DNA of 64,000 nt, taken from assembly GCF_003977605.1 (NCBI RefSeq), contig NZ_RYYU01000001.1, positions 2,358,600-2,422,599 of the forward strand. The letters are read 5' to 3'. Position numbers and translations under genes: made by a program. This document shows positions 1 to 10,855 of the stretch, piece after piece. Below the pieces are notes generated by a model that was not told the DNA's origin, did not search any database, and saw nothing but the letters and a program-made list of their open reading frames with translations. How positions within the stretch are numbered: the first letter of the stretch is position 1; every line of letters starts with the position of its first letter. The DNA comes from Prevotella koreensis (GTDB lineage Bacteria > Bacteroidota > Bacteroidia > Bacteroidales > Bacteroidaceae).

Positions 1-1240
1 GGAAGAGGTAGGCCTCGTTGTCGGCATGCACTGTCGCGCTAAGAGTTATTGTGGTGCCTTCGCCGGCGTATGCGATGGCATTGTCGGTAAGGTTGCGGAA
101 TATGCTGTATATCAACGATGGGTTTCCGTTGATGTGCATTGTGGGAGGTATATGCAGGTCGAATGTCATTTTCCTGTTTTCGAGTTCGAGTGCCACCTCA
201 TTCACTATCTTGCGAATTTGCTGCGCGATATCAATTTTCGTGAACTGTATGTTGGCCATTCCGTCATCCATTTGGTTGAGTGCCGAAATGTCGTTTACGA
301 GATGTCCGAGTCTTATGCTTTGGTCGTAGCATCGTTTTATGAAACGCGTGCGCGTCTCTTCGTCGATGTCGGGCGACGAGAGTATTGTCTCCAGATAGCC
401 CTCAATGCTCGCTATCGGTGTCTTCAGTTCGTGCGCTATGTTCTGCGTGAGTTGTCGTTTGAGGATGTTCTGTTCGTTTTTCGTCTTTTGCAGGCGTATG
501 TATAGTTTCACGATATGCTCTGAAATCTCCCCCAGTTCGTCGTCAGAGAATTTCGCAAGGTCTTCTATGTTGAGTGTCATGTTCTTGTTGGTCTTGCTTG
601 CGAATATCCTAAGTTGTGTAACGTTGTTGCTCACGCGGTTGATGAATCGGTAGAGCGACACCGACACTATGATAAGAGCAATGATTGAGATGCTCATGAA
701 GATGATGTCTGTCGAGAGGTCTTTTCCGAGGTCTTCGTCGAAAGGCAGTGCCGTGCGTATTACCAATGAGTCGGCAGGGTAGTGTGTCGCGGAATAGAAG
801 AAATTGCCTTTCACCGTGGCACTTGGTCGGCTTATGTCATATCCTCGTCCGTCTTTCAGAGCCTTTCTGAACTCTATGCGGTTGGCATGGTTCTTTATCG
901 CCTCCGTCTTTTTTCGCTGACTGTCGAATATCACGGTGCCGTTTTCGTGTATTAAGGTGACGCGCATGTTCTCCTGCGGGTGCTTTTTTATATATTCTGT
1001 TATTGTTCCGATGTCGGCAATGCCACCGTTTTGTCTTTGCAGTTGCAGCATCTCATACATACGGTCGTTATAGTCTTGCAACCGTTGGTTGATGTTCTCT
1101 ATCCTGTTTTTGTTGTCGTTCGACTTGTATAGGAACACGAACGAGAAAATCACGAATACGAACAGCGACAAAATGAGTATGAAAACGCGCCCTCCGATGG
1201 AACGTTTTCTTATGTTGCCATTCATTGAAGCAATATCCAT
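1..1240 (-). CDS. Sensor histidine kinase, C-terminus cut by window edge
   Basis: Membrane histidine kinase of a two-component system; the cognate regulator would lie beyond position 1. Translated from 1240 leftward it has a first membrane segment at about residues 15-38, an extracytoplasmic region, a second segment near 178-196, a HAMP-like linker, the phospho-acceptor helix with NIAHELKTPIASIEG (His about residue 270) and the ATPase N box RNLTDNAIAYA near residue 386. The frame is open to the window edge, so the G boxes are missing only because of the cut. The ATG at 1240 follows a purine-rich stretch; a second in-frame ATG is at 1225. Its ligand is unknown. The family call is secure; the specific system cannot be named. 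Confidence 0.9.
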   Translation of the reverse strand, partial: MDIASMNGNIRKRSIGGRVFILILSLFVFVIFSFVFLYKSNDNKNRIENINQRLQDYNDRMYEMLQLQRQNGGIADIGTITEYIKKHPQENMRVTLIHENGTVIFDSQRKKTEAIKNHANRIEFRKALKDGRGYDISRPSATVKGNFFYSATHYPADSLVIRTALPFDEDLGKDLSTDIIFMSISIIALIIVSVSLYRFINRVSNNVTQLRIFASKTNKNMTLNIEDLAKFSDDELGEISEHIVKLYIRLQKTKNEQNILKRQLTQNIAHELKTPIASIEGYLETILSSPDIDEETRTRFIKRCYDQSIRLGHLVNDISALNQMDDGMANIQFTKIDIAQQIRKIVNEVALELENRKMTFDLHIPPTMHINGNPSLIYSIFRNLTDNAIAYAGEGTTITLSATVHADNEAYLF

Positions 1241-1542
1241 ATCCTCTTTTTTGCTTTTATATTATTGTAATACAATCGTTACTCTCGGCTCCGAAACGTG
1301 CCGTTTTCAGAGTGAAGCGCAGAAAGAACACTCACCTCTCATCGCTTATCTCCTTTGCAAAAGTAGTGAATTATCGTTGTCCGACAATGTTATAATGCCT
1401 TTTTCTTGCTTTTTGTAACATAAATATAATATCGTTCTGAACGGCTCGTAATTTCATATTCTTTTTTTCTTGGAAATACATAATGATGATTATTATTAGC
1501 GATATGACCACGAATCAGATGCCAATAGGATAGCCTTGTGAT

Positions 1543-1628
1543 TGCAAAATGGGCGAGATTAGAAAGCAAATTGGGCGAATTTGGAAAGCAAAATGGGCGA
1601 AATTGCTGACCAAAACAGGCGAAATTGC
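1543..1628. repeat. 22-base-period GGGCGA repeat array, copy 1
   Basis: Four copies of a GGGCGA core (the last AGGCGA) start at 1551, 1573, 1595 and 1617, exactly 22 bases apart, each in an A/T-rich context such as GCAAAATGGGCGA. The same period and core recur at 10771-10855 and 45954-46010. See findings. Confidence 0.85.
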
Positions 1629-1655
1629 TTTGCGCTTTCAAGTCTTTGGTGTCTT

Positions 1656-1706
1656 ATTAAACAAGAGGTCTTAGCGGAAAATATCCCCTAAAACCTCTTG
1701 TTTAAT
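1656..1706 (-). terminator. 14-base inverted repeat downstream of fumarase
   Basis: ATTAAACAAGAGGT and its exact complement ACCTCTTGTTTAAT are separated by about 23 bases. It lies about 80 bases past the fumarase stop on the minus strand and may end that transcript. There is no strong T run, so it could instead be a processing or binding site. Confidence 0.45.
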
Positions 1707-1782
1707 AGTAAATATGATATAAAGAATCTATCATTTCCTTATCAGGAAAGGAATGATTGTTTCTTTTTCTTTTCGCTTTCTC

Positions 1783-3429
1783 TTAGCAACTGCACTGACG
1801 TGGTTTCAGTTGTTTGAAGAAATCGTTTCCCTTATCGTCAACGAGTATGAATGCGGGGAAGTCTTCAACGTCGATTTTCCATATCGCCTCCATACCGAGT
1901 TCGGGGTATTCAACACACTCTATCGACTTGATGCTCGACTGCGAAAGCACTGCTGCCACGCCGCCGATAGTGCCGAGATAGAATCCGCCGTGCTTGCGAC
2001 AAGCCTCTGTCACCGCGTCTGTGCGGTTGCCCTTGGCAATCATCACGAGCGATGCTCCGTGCGCTTGGAACTCGTCAACGTATGGATCCATTCTGTTTGC
2101 AGTGGTCGGTCCCATCGAACCGCATGGGTAACCCTCCGGTGTTTTTGCCGGTCCGGCATAGAAAATGGGGTAGTCTTTGAAGTAAGACGGCATCTCTTCG
2201 CCTGCGTCGAGGCGTGCCTTGAGTTTGGCGTGGGCGATGTCGCGAGCCACGATTATTGTTCCTTTCAGGTTTACTCGGGTGCTGACGGGATATTTTGACA
2301 GTTCTGCACGAACGCTGTCAATGCCCTTGTCGAGGTCAATCTCTACTCCCTTGACTCCCTCTCCCGGCTTGCGGTACTCTTCAGGGATAAGTTCTGTAGG
2401 GTTATCGTCCATTTTCTCAAGCCATATACCGTCTGCATTGATCTTCGCTTTGATGTTGCGGTCGGCCGAACAACTTACTCCCATGCCGATAGGACAACTT
2501 GCTCCGTGGCGCGGCAGGCGCACTATGCGTATGTCGTGGGCAAGCGCCTTTCCGCCGAACTGTGCACCGAGACCTATTTTTTGAGCCTCAGCGAGGAGTT
2601 TGTTCTCAAGGTCGATGTCGCGGAAAGCACGTCCGGTCTCGTCGCCTGTGGTGGGAAGATTGTCGTAATACTTTATGCTTGCGAGTTTCACTGTCAGCAG
2701 ATTCTTCTCTGCCGAGGTGCCACCGATTACGAATGCGATGTGGTAAGGCGGACATGCTGCAGTGCCGAGACTCTTCATTTTCTCCACGAGGAAAGGCAGC
2801 AATGTGCCCTCGTTCTGTATCGTAGCCTTAGTCATGGGGTAGAAGTAGGTCTTGTTGGCCGAGCCACCGCCCTTTGCCACCATTACGAAACGATACTCGT
2901 CGCCCTCTACCGCTTCAATATCTATCTGTGCAGGGAGGTTGCAACGTGTGTTGATTTCATCGTACATGTTGAGCGGTGCGTTCTGTGAGTAACGCAGGTT
3001 GTCCTCGGTGAATGTGTTATAGACACCGCGTGAGAGTGCTTCCTCGTCCTCGAAACCTGTCCATACCTGCTGACCTTTCTCACCGTGTATAATCGCCGTA
3101 CCGGTGTCTTGGCAGAAAGGCAGTACGCCTTTGCATGCCGTCTCGGCGTTGCGGAGGAACTGCAGAGCGACGTACTTGTCGTTCTCAGAGGCTTCCGGGT
3201 CGCTGAGTATCGCTGCCACCTGCATGTTATGCTCGCGGCGCAGCATGAACTCCACATCGTGGAATGCCTGTTGTGCAAGCAGTGTGAGTGCCTCCTTGCT
3301 TACTTTCAGAATCTTGTGTCCTTCAAATTCGCCAATGCTTATCCCCTCTTTCGAGAGCAAGCGGTACTCCGTGGTGTCCTTTCCTTTCTGGAACATGGGA
3401 GCGTACTTGAACTCAGGTGTATTTGTCAT
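1783..3429 (-). CDS. Fumarate hydratase, class I (iron-sulfur)
   Basis: Interconverts fumarate and malate in the reductive and oxidative branches of central metabolism; cytoplasmic. The 548-residue length fits single-chain class I fumarases. Visible features are cluster cysteine candidates in [11 protein letters not shown] (Cys106) and in the C-terminal part ([11 protein letters not shown] and [15 protein letters not shown]), and the [14 protein letters not shown] stretch of the C-terminal fumarase domain. The protein ends in a cysteine-rich tail (RQCSC). The ATG at 3429 begins [11 protein letters not shown]. The gene stands alone, with more than 200 bases on either side. The 4Fe-4S cluster makes the enzyme oxygen sensitive, in keeping with an anaerobe. 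Confidence 0.95.
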   Translation of the reverse strand: MTNTPEFKYAPMFQKGKDTTEYRLLSKEGISIGEFEGHKILKVSKEALTLLAQQAFHDVEFMLRREHNMQVAAILSDPEASENDKYVALQFLRNAETACKGVLPFCQDTGTAIIHGEKGQQVWTGFEDEEALSRGVYNTFTEDNLRYSQNAPLNMYDEINTRCNLPAQIDIEAVEGDEYRFVMVAKGGGSANKTYFYPMTKATIQNEGTLLPFLVEKMKSLGTAACPPYHIAFVIGGTSAEKNLLTVKLASIKYYDNLPTTGDETGRAFRDIDLENKLLAEAQKIGLGAQFGGKALAHDIRIVRLPRHGASCPIGMGVSCSADRNIKAKINADGIWLEKMDDNPTELIPEEYRKPGEGVKGVEIDLDKGIDSVRAELSKYPVSTRVNLKGTIIVARDIAHAKLKARLDAGEEMPSYFKDYPIFYAGPAKTPEGYPCGSMGPTTANRMDPYVDEFQAHGASLVMIAKGNRTDAVTEACRKHGGFYLGTIGGVAAVLSQSSIKSIECVEYPELGMEAIWKIDVEDFPAFILVDDKGNDFFKQLKPRQCSC

Positions 3430-3645
3430 AATGTTTGTTGTTGTTTATAATGTTTATGTTTTATTTCTGATGCTGTTCAGAGAAGAGAGAAAAGAGAGGA
3501 GGGGAGAGGTGGCGGGTGATGATCAACTTATGAGAAGGCTTGATGCGTAGGCCGTGCCATCGCTGCTTGTCGGTCACCATTCTCTCGTCTTTTTCTTCCC
3601 TCCTCGCTTCTCGAAAAACTGTCTTTGTTATTTTACTATTCGCTA

Positions 3646-6543
3646 TTAGTAACCGAATATCGTTTCGGTTGAGATGCGTTTCACCGGTGCTATCTTGTTG
3701 AGAGCATCCATGTTGAGAGCATTCTCATCACCGAGAATGATGTAACGGTAGGGCTTGTTAGCCATAAGTTTCTTCTCGTAGTCAACAATGTCTTGCATTT
3801 TGAGTTTGTCAAGACCGTTATATACGCGCTCGCTGATGTCGTAATCGATGCCCAACCTCTTGTTAGAGAGATATTTGTATATCAGATTGAATTTCGTTAC
3901 ACGGCGGCTTTCGAGTTTCTTTTTCAGTGCATCTTTTGCGATGTAGAACGCAGTTTCGCTCTGCGGAATGGTGTCGAGGATAACGTTGAACTGCTTGATG
4001 CAATCCATCATCTTGTCGTTTTGAGTGATGATGTATGTGATGAAACTTTCAGGGTCGCCCTTACGGAACGGCGTTCTATAACTTGCGCCGGCACTATATG
4101 CCAGTCCGCGTGCTTCGCGCATTTCCTGGAATACTATCGAGTTCATGCTTCCGCCGAAGTATTCGTCAAACAGTGATGACACTGCCACTTCGTTCTCGTT
4201 CCAAGGACGGTTCTCGTTGTGGTACATGGTCATATAAATGTTCTGAGCCTGATATGGCGCAATATATACCTCGTTCTGAGGTGTTGCCTGATACTTGTAG
4301 CGTTTTCCTTCCGGCACGGTCATGAGTTTCTTGCCGATTTTGTGGTTCTTGTCGATAACCTTTATCAGCGATTCCTTACTTGACGGACCATAATATAATA
4401 ATGTGTGCTCGTATTTCATCAGTTGCTTTAGCATGTCGAGCATAGCCTGTGGGTCGGTGTTGCGCAGTTCGTCGATGCTGATGTCGTTGCGCGTGGGGTT
4501 ATACTCGCCGTACATACAGTAGTTCAGGAGTGCACGGTCGTTAGCCTGTTGGTTCTTCTTGTTGTCCGCTCTCTGCTTTGCTTCCTGTTCAACGAACATG
4601 TTCCACACGTCTTTGTCGGCGCGTGCGTTCATTATCAGGTCTTCGAGCAGTGCCACTGCCTTAGGCATGTTCTCGTCGAGTCCGTTAAGATTGATTGACA
4701 TCTCGTCGTAACTTACGCCTGTGTTGAAGTCGCAAGCGAGGTTATAGAATTTCTTTTTGACATCCTCTGCGGTCATCTTGTCGGTTCCGATGAGTTGCAG
4801 ATACTGTGCTGCATAAGAGTAACGTGGGTCTGTCTCGTCACCGATATTGAAGGTGTAACTCATTTGGAAACGTCCGTTCTCAGTGTTCTGAACATATACC
4901 AATGGCAGGTTTTTCTTTGTCTTGACGGTTGTGATGTCACGATTGAAGTCAACGAAGCGTGGCTGTATCGGTGTCACTTTTGATGACTTGATGTCATTTA
5001 CGAACTTGCTTGACATGTCACGGTTGGTAGGAATTTCAGTTATTGCAGGTTTGTCAACCGGTGTGATGTTCGGGTCTTCACCTTCTTCCTTATAAATTAC
5101 TGTGTAGTTCTGCTTGAAATAACGGTTGCAGAAATCAACAATTTCTTGCTTTGTTATTTTTGACACGCGATCCATACGTCCCACTACCTGTTCCCAAGGT
5201 TTGCCGATGATGAACGCATCCACGTACATGTCGGCACGATTCCTGTTAGATTCTATTTGCGTATAGAAACCGAGTTTCATGTTATTGATAACCGCCTTCA
5301 GCAGTTCTTCGCTGAACTCGCCACGCTTTAGTTTCTCAACCTCTCCGAGAAGGAGGTCGCGAACCTCTGTCAGTTTCTGTCCCTCGTTAGGTGTTCCGGC
5401 CATTATGAATACCGAACCGTCCATCATTGACTCATCGCCGGCCCATGCTCCGAGAACTTTCATGCTCTGATTGAGGTTGAGGTCGATAAGACCTGCGGTG
5501 CCATTGTATAGCAGATTACTAATGACTCCCAGTGTGTCGCTCTGCAACGTAGCACCTCTGCCAAATCTCCAACCGAGCCATACGTTTGCTGCTTCCTTGC
5601 CCAGTACGGTGGTATCGGAAGGCTGAGTGAACTCAGTCATTGCCTTGAACTTAGGCTGCTCAACGTCTTTGCCCGGCTCCCATTTACCGAAGTATTTGTC
5701 GATTATTGCCACAACTTCATCCGGGTTGAAGTCGCCGGCCATACAGATGGCCACGTTGTTCGGGCGATACCACTTGTCGAAGTAACGTTTGATGTTTGTT
5801 ATCGACGGATTTTTCAGGTGAGCCTGTGTTCCTATCGTTGTCTGTGTGCCATAAGGGTGACCGGGGAACAGTTTCGCCGAGAGTGCGTCGAACATCTTGC
5901 GAGTGTCCTGTGCCAGACCGATGTTGTACTCCTCATAAACGGCTTCGAGTTCGGTGTGGAAACCGCGTATTACCATATTGAGGAAGCGGTCGCTCTGAAT
6001 CTTTGCCCAGTTCTCAACCTCGTTCGAAGGAATATCTTCTGTGTAGCATGTCACATCTAACGAAGTATAGGCGTTTGTTGCCTGTGCTCCGATTGTTGCC
6101 ATCAACTTATCGTATTCGTTCGGGATAAAATATTTTGCTGCAATCTGTGACACCGAGTCAATCTCATGATACTTTTGGCGGCGCAGTTGCGGGTCGGTGA
6201 TGTTGCGGTATTCCTCGTACAGTTGCTCTATTCGGTCGAGATAGGGAGCTTCTTTTTCCGGATTTGATGTACCATACTGCTTTGTACCCTTGAACATGAG
6301 ATGCTCAAGATAGTGTGCAAGTCCCGTTGTCTCGGCCGGGTCGTTCTTCGAACCGGTACGCACGGCGATGTATGTGTGTATTCTCGGTTTCTCTTTGTTT
6401 ACCGAGAGATAGATTTGCAGACCGTTATCCAGTGTGTAGATACGTGTCTTCAGCAGGTCTCCGTCCACCGTTCGGTAGTTGTAGTCCTTCGCTCCGGCTG
6501 TGATGCACAACAACAGAAGCAACAATGTTAATGTTTTTCTCAT
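3646..6543 (-). CDS. M16 family zinc metallopeptidase, two-repeat, secreted
   Basis: About 965 residues. A signal peptide (MRKTLTLLLLLLCITAGA) starts at 6543; the longer frame begins with TTG and adds an unlikely leader, so the ATG at 6543 is preferred. The inverted zinc motif HxxEH is present as HYLEHLMFKG (His77, Glu80, His81) with the distal glutamate in ELEAVYEEYN, so the N-terminal half should be catalytic. The C-terminal half has the second, normally inactive M16 repeat (MREARGLAYSAGASY region). It lies 32 bases downstream of the DUF4954 gene on the same strand, probably cotranscribed. A periplasmic or outer-membrane role in oligopeptide degradation is inferred from the family. Confidence 0.92.
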   Translation of the reverse strand: MRKTLTLLLLLLCITAGAKDYNYRTVDGDLLKTRIYTLDNGLQIYLSVNKEKPRIHTYIAVRTGSKNDPAETTGLAHYLEHLMFKGTKQYGTSNPEKEAPYLDRIEQLYEEYRNITDPQLRRQKYHEIDSVSQIAAKYFIPNEYDKLMATIGAQATNAYTSLDVTCYTEDIPSNEVENWAKIQSDRFLNMVIRGFHTELEAVYEEYNIGLAQDTRKMFDALSAKLFPGHPYGTQTTIGTQAHLKNPSITNIKRYFDKWYRPNNVAICMAGDFNPDEVVAIIDKYFGKWEPGKDVEQPKFKAMTEFTQPSDTTVLGKEAANVWLGWRFGRGATLQSDTLGVISNLLYNGTAGLIDLNLNQSMKVLGAWAGDESMMDGSVFIMAGTPNEGQKLTEVRDLLLGEVEKLKRGEFSEELLKAVINNMKLGFYTQIESNRNRADMYVDAFIIGKPWEQVVGRMDRVSKITKQEIVDFCNRYFKQNYTVIYKEEGEDPNITPVDKPAITEIPTNRDMSSKFVNDIKSSKVTPIQPRFVDFNRDITTVKTKKNLPLVYVQNTENGRFQMSYTFNIGDETDPRYSYAAQYLQLIGTDKMTAEDVKKKFYNLACDFNTGVSYDEMSINLNGLDENMPKAVALLEDLIMNARADKDVWNMFVEQEAKQRADNKKNQQANDRALLNYCMYGEYNPTRNDISIDELRNTDPQAMLDMLKQLMKYEHTLLYYGPSSKESLIKVIDKNHKIGKKLMTVPEGKRYKYQATPQNEVYIAPYQAQNIYMTMYHNENRPWNENEVAVSSLFDEYFGGSMNSIVFQEMREARGLAYSAGASYRTPFRKGDPESFITYIITQNDKMMDCIKQFNVILDTIPQSETAFYIAKDALKKKLESRRVTKFNLIYKYLSNKRLGIDYDISERVYNGLDKLKMQDIVDYEKKLMANKPYRYIILGDENALNMDALNKIAPVKRISTETIFGY

Positions 6544-6575
6544 AATTTTAATAATTAGGTTTATATTTATATTTC

Positions 6576-8441
6576 TCAATTTTCGAAGTCAGTCTCGTGG
6601 TCAAGACTATTGATGAAGTTCTCATAAACTGACTCTTCCACGTCGCCCATTTCATATTCGTGACTTGCGTCCTTGCGTATTTCGGCAATCCATGTGCGCC
6701 TTGCCTTGATATAGTCCTGACGTATGCGCTCGATGTCCGACTCTGTTATATGGTCGAGTCGGTAGTAGTCGAGTATCAGACGGTATGTCCATGCCCACTG
6801 ATATTCGCGATAATGGTCGTTTATTTCGTTGAATCGGTTTATCACTTGGTTGATGTCAGACAGTTCACCATTCTTGATGTCGTCTATCAGTCGTTGTTCT
6901 TCGCTCTCCGGCAGCAGCAGTCCCGCAAGGTCGTTCCACTTGCCCAGTCCTATGCTTGTCGATGGTACACCGAATGTTCCGCGCTTGAGTACACGCTTCA
7001 TCACGGCTCCCATATATATGCGCAGTGCTATGTCATAATATTTTATACCCTTTTCGAGCGACGAGCCCTTTATGAGATATTCATGATAGATATACTCGGA
7101 AACGTTCTTTCCCGATGCTTCGCGCAGGTCTTCGAGAATCTTCTTTCCACGGAGAATTTCCCCGACAGAGAATGGCGAGAGCCAATCGAAGTTCACGATG
7201 CTCTTCTGGCACTCTTGCGGACGCATGTCGCGCTTGGGCCATTTGCGTATGTCGCGATACAGACCTACGGTCGTAATGTTGCGTCCCGGCACGAGATACA
7301 TGTCGTCGTTGTATGAAATGAGGTAGGAGAAAGGCAGGTCGCGCGTGTCGGGGTGGTGCATCAGTTTGCCGAAGCACACCGAGAATGTACCGATGTTTGC
7401 CGGCATCAGCAGGTAACAACCGCTCGCTGTCTTCGTTCCTCGTTCCAGTATTCCATAGTGCATCGGTCCCATCTTGTAGGCATGGTTCGAGAAGTTGGTG
7501 GCCGAACCGGCATTGTAGAATGAGAACTGGCCGCCGATAAGCAGCGAACTTTTGTGGTGACTTGCCGAGAACGGACCGCAGAACGCGGCGCATGCCTCAC
7601 CGTTTGCCATGTACGAATTGGCGAAGAATACACTCGCCGAGGCGGTGAAGCCGTTGCTTATCTGGCACGCCTCGCCAACGAAACAGTTCTGCATCTTGAC
7701 GCTGTTGATTATGCTCGAACCATCGCTTATTATCGAGTTCTCACAGATTACTCCGGTGCCGATATACACGCTGTTGTTCGGCGAACTCATTATAGAGCAG
7801 TCGCTGAGTCGTGCCACACCGTCAATCTCGGCCGCATCGCTTATTATGGTGTTCGTTATTTCTTTCGTGTTCACAATCTTCACGCCGTTGCCAATCGTGC
7901 CACGGTCGGGTGTGTGCAGCCTGATGTCTTCGTCAACGAGTCGGCGTATAGCTCCTTTCACGTCCTTGTCTTTGAAATGTTTCACCATGAAAGCGGCAAA
8001 CTGCGAATTAAGATTGCCAAAAAGCACTACGTTGCCGTCGCCCACCTCGTTGAGCACCGACACGAGATTGCCCTGTCCGAAGGTTGCCCCATCGGTCGTT
8101 TCCATTGTGCATACGTTAGAGATGTAGCACCCCTCGCCAATGGTGTAGTTGTTTATGAAGTTGCTGATGTTCTCTATCAGACAGTTGTCGCCCACCGAAA
8201 CATTGCGCAGTGTGGCGCGATAGATGCCCGAATGTTTGAAGAAGCCGCGGCTCACCTCAATATTATTCTCGAACACTCCGATTTTCACTGTGCCATAAAA
8301 CACCGCGTTCTTCACATATTTAGGTACGAAATCCTCTGCCACATCAATAGCCGACCAGTCCTCTGCCCAACAGTTGTTGCTCTCAAGGATTTCTATTTCA
8401 TTCTCTGTAAGTTTCCTGTAATTGTTCGTATCTATATTCAT
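6576..8441 (-). CDS. DUF4954 family protein with left-handed beta-helix
   Basis: A 621-residue protein common in Bacteroidales. Residues about 60-350 show repeated hexapeptide-like turns (ENSIISDGSSIINSVKMQNC and similar), the hallmark of left-handed beta-helices as in sugar-nucleotide transferases and acyltransferases. The C-terminal 250 residues are helical and acidic. There is no signal peptide, so a cytoplasmic location is expected. No catalytic assignment is possible; a sugar-nucleotide role is only suggested by the fold. The ATG at 8441 (MNIDTNNYRK) is preferred over the TTG one codon earlier. It sits between hflX (60 bases upstream) and the M16 protease. Confidence 0.8.
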   Translation of the reverse strand: MNIDTNNYRKLTENEIEILESNNCWAEDWSAIDVAEDFVPKYVKNAVFYGTVKIGVFENNIEVSRGFFKHSGIYRATLRNVSVGDNCLIENISNFINNYTIGEGCYISNVCTMETTDGATFGQGNLVSVLNEVGDGNVVLFGNLNSQFAAFMVKHFKDKDVKGAIRRLVDEDIRLHTPDRGTIGNGVKIVNTKEITNTIISDAAEIDGVARLSDCSIMSSPNNSVYIGTGVICENSIISDGSSIINSVKMQNCFVGEACQISNGFTASASVFFANSYMANGEACAAFCGPFSASHHKSSLLIGGQFSFYNAGSATNFSNHAYKMGPMHYGILERGTKTASGCYLLMPANIGTFSVCFGKLMHHPDTRDLPFSYLISYNDDMYLVPGRNITTVGLYRDIRKWPKRDMRPQECQKSIVNFDWLSPFSVGEILRGKKILEDLREASGKNVSEYIYHEYLIKGSSLEKGIKYYDIALRIYMGAVMKRVLKRGTFGVPSTSIGLGKWNDLAGLLLPESEEQRLIDDIKNGELSDINQVINRFNEINDHYREYQWAWTYRLILDYYRLDHITESDIERIRQDYIKARRTWIAEIRKDASHEYEMGDVEESVYENFINSLDHETDFEN

Positions 8442-8500
8442 CAAATATCAGTTATCTTGTTATATTTGCCATATCTCCACACGGTTGAAAACCTTCGCCA

Positions 8501-9757
8501 TTACTCTCCTTCGTCATACTGCTCATAAAGGAAGTCGTTGTACGGATATTTCTCCACGTGCAGTTGGCGCACTTTTTCGTACAACGTATCACGAAGCAAA
8601 TCGACGTTTGTCCTCTCTTTTGCCGAGATGAATATGCAGTCGTCGTTCATCTTCGCCATCCATGTCTTCTGCAGTTGTTCGAGTGTGATGTTCTCGCGCG
8701 TCGGCGGTGTCAGGTCGTCAGCCTCTTTCTCCACCCATGTGTATGCATCTATTTTGTTGAACACAATCATCTGCGGTTTGTCGGCAGCCCCAAGGTCTTT
8801 CAAGGTATTGTTTACCACCTCTATCTGCTCCTCAAAGTCGGGGTGTGAAATATCCACGACATGCACCAGCATGTCAGACTCGCGCACCTCGTCGAGTGTC
8901 GATTTGAACGAATCTACAAGGTCGGTGGGCAGTTTTCGGATAAACCCAACGGTGTCGGCGAGCAGGAACGGCAGGTTCTCTACCACCACCTTGCGCACCG
9001 TAGTGTCGAGTGTGGCAAATAGTTTGTTCTCGGCGAACACCTCGCTTTTTGAAAGAAGGTTCATCATTGTCGATTTACCCACATTGGTATATCCCACGAG
9101 AGCAACGCGAATCAGTCGTCCACGGCTTTTCCGCTGTGTGGTTTTCTGCTTGTCAATCTCCACGAGACGCTGTTTCAGCAGCGTGATGCGCTGCAGAATG
9201 ATACGGCGGTCCATCTCCAACTGTGTCTCTCCCGGGCCGCGCAGTCCCACGCTTCCCTTACCTCCTCCGGAGCCTGAGCCACCACCCTGACGCTCAAGGT
9301 GAGTCCACAGTCTTTGCAGTCGTGGCAACATATAGCGATATTGCGCCAACTCCACCTGTGTCTTGGCATTTGCCGTCTGTGCCCTCATGGCAAAAATGTC
9401 GAGGATAAGCGAGGTGCGGTCGAGTATCTTTACCTTCAATTCCTTTTCTATGTTGCGTATCTGCTTGGCCGACAACTCATCATCGAATACCACCATACCT
9501 ATCTCACGCTCGTTGTCTTCTTCGTCCTGTATAAATTGTTTTATCTCTTCGAGTTTTCCCTTTCCAACGTATGATGTCTGACTCGGAGCACTCACTTTCT
9601 GTGTGAACCGTTTCACACATACCGCTCCTGCGGTATCGACGAGAAACTCCAGTTCGTCAAGATATTCCTTTGTCTTTGCTTCGTCCTGCTCTCTTGTGAT
9701 GATGCCTACAAGTATCGCAGTCTCGGCTTTGACCTCGGATATTACAAATTCTTTCAT
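8501..9757 (-). CDS. hflX: Ribosome-associated GTPase HflX
   Basis: A GTPase that splits or rescues stalled 70S ribosomes. The N-terminal HflX domain (about residues 1-190) contains the conserved glycine-rich segment [19 protein letters not shown]. The GTPase domain follows with G1 [10 protein letters not shown]3 [10 protein letters not shown] and G4 NKID. The length of 418 residues is typical. The start is ATG at 9757 ([10 protein letters not shown]); a TTG one codon upstream is less likely. It is first of a leftward set with DUF4954 and the M16 protease, and divergent from nagB. Confidence 0.95.
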   Translation of the reverse strand: MKEFVISEVKAETAILVGIITREQDEAKTKEYLDELEFLVDTAGAVCVKRFTQKVSAPSQTSYVGKGKLEEIKQFIQDEEDNEREIGMVVFDDELSAKQIRNIEKELKVKILDRTSLILDIFAMRAQTANAKTQVELAQYRYMLPRLQRLWTHLERQGGGSGSGGGKGSVGLRGPGETQLEMDRRIILQRITLLKQRLVEIDKQKTTQRKSRGRLIRVALVGYTNVGKSTMMNLLSKSEVFAENKLFATLDTTVRKVVVENLPFLLADTVGFIRKLPTDLVDSFKSTLDEVRESDMLVHVVDISHPDFEEQIEVVNNTLKDLGAADKPQMIVFNKIDAYTWVEKEADDLTPPTRENITLEQLQKTWMAKMNDDCIFISAKERTNVDLLRDTLYEKVRQLHVEKYPYNDFLYEQYDEGE

Positions 9758-9874
9758 CAATTAATTTTGCTAATACAATGTTTTTAGATACGCTTATTAT
9801 CGCGACAAAATTACGAATAATTCTGCGAAGCACCAAAAAATGCCTACTATTTTATAAAAAAATCGGAGCGTTTC

Positions 9875-9905
9875 TTGTCGGTTTTTTACAAAAGTATTAT
9901 TTTTG
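9875..9905 (+). promoter_or_regulatory. Bacteroidetes-type promoter of nagB
   Basis: TATTTTTG (9898-9905) matches the TAnnTTTG -7 box, with TTG at 9875-9877 as the -33 element, 20 bases upstream. Transcription would start near 9912 and translation at 9931. This supports the short nagB start rather than the longer open frame from 9778. Confidence 0.7.
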
Positions 9906-9930
9906 CAGCGGTTTTTTTAAATGTGTTATT

Positions 9931-10722
9931 ATGAGATTGATTATTGAGTCAGACTACAAACGGATGTCTGAATGGGCTGCAAACCATGTTGTTGAGAGAA
10001 TAAATGCCTACAACCCAACGGCGGATAACCCTTTCGTTCTCGGTCTTCCCACAGGTTCATCGCCCGAAGGGATGTATGCCGAACTGGTGAAAGCATATCG
10101 CGAAGGACGTGTTTCGTTCAAGCATGTCGTAACGTTCAATATGGACGAATATGTGGGACTGCCGGAAAGTCATCCGGAGAGTTACCACTCGTTTATGGCG
10201 CGTAACCTTTTCGACCATATCGACTGCCCGAAAGAAAACATCAATATACTCAACGGCAACGCTGCCAACCTCGAAGAAGAGTGCGCAGCCTATGAGGACA
10301 AGATACGGGCGGCCGGAGGAATACACCTCTTCATCGGTGGCATAGGCCCCGATGGTCACATCGCTTTCAACGAGCCATTCTCGTCGCTATCGTCGCGCAC
10401 CCGCATCAAGACACTTGCCGAAGACACTATCATTGCCAACTCACGTTTCTTCGGAAATGATGTCAGCAAAGTGCCCACCCGTGCCCTCACCGTAGGTGTT
10501 GAGACGGTAATGGATGCCCGAGAGGTGATGATACTCGTGAATGGTCACCACAAGGCACGCGCCCTGCAGGCAGCAGTGGAAGGGCCGGTGACACATGTGT
10601 GGACAATCAGTGCGCTGCAAAACCATCGTAGAGGTATAATTGTCTGTGACGAAGCCGCTACCGATGAACTGAAAGTGAGCACTTACAAATACTTCAAAGA
10701 TATCGAGAAGAACAATCTGTAA
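9931..10722 (+). CDS. nagB: Glucosamine-6-phosphate deaminase
   Basis: Converts glucosamine 6-phosphate to fructose 6-phosphate and ammonia, the last step in amino sugar catabolism. It has 263 residues, the usual length. The family motifs are [18 protein letters not shown], with catalytic Asp, and [14 protein letters not shown], with the catalytic His region. The reading frame is open upstream to 9778, but that part is AT-rich, overlaps the promoter and encodes nothing NagB-like; the ATG at 9931 ([12 protein letters not shown]) aligns with the family start. A monocistronic unit is suggested by the repeat array directly after it. Confidence 0.96.
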   Translation: MRLIIESDYKRMSEWAANHVVERINAYNPTADNPFVLGLPTGSSPEGMYAELVKAYREGRVSFKHVVTFNMDEYVGLPESHPESYHSFMARNLFDHIDCPKENINILNGNAANLEEECAAYEDKIRAAGGIHLFIGGIGPDGHIAFNEPFSSLSSRTRIKTLAEDTIIANSRFFGNDVSKVPTRALTVGVETVMDAREVMILVNGHHKARALQAAVEGPVTHVWTISALQNHRRGIIVCDEAATDELKVSTYKYFKDIEKNNL

Positions 10723-10770
10723 ATGCTTTCGGCGCGGATACTCCGTGCTCATATAAGCCAGAATATGTAA

Positions 10771-10855
10771 AATCGCCCATTTTGCTTTGCAATTTGGGCG
10801 ATTTTACTTTCCAAAATCGGCGATTTTGCAGACCAATTTTGCCCATTTTGCCCGC
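10771..10855. repeat. 22-base-period GGGCGA repeat array, copy 2
   Basis: Cores lie at 10773 (TCGCCC), 10796 (GGGCGA), 10818 (CGGCGA) and 10840 (TGCCCA), again about 22 bases apart, with both orientations present so that neighbouring units can pair. It lies 50 bases after nagB and may act as a transcription end or binding array. Confidence 0.85.

Larger units (their letters stand above)
1241..1782. other. Intergenic stretch with repeat array and inverted repeats
   Basis: There is no convincing gene here. It holds the 22-base-period GGGCGA array (1543-1628), a 14-base inverted repeat (1656-1706) and a weaker hairpin at 1731-1756 just past the fumarase stop. An open frame on the minus strand (1390-1641) is made largely of the repeat array and has no family resemblance. 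Confidence 0.6.

Noticed and set aside
1390..1641. 83-codon minus-strand open frame
   Set aside because: It is built largely from the 22-base repeat array and the flanking AT-rich DNA; no family likeness or ribosome site.
7554..8528. 324-codon plus-strand frame
   Set aside because: It is the antisense of the DUF4954 gene.
9778..9930. Upstream extension of nagB
   Set aside because: It overlaps the promoter, is not NagB-like, and the family start fits the ATG at 9931.
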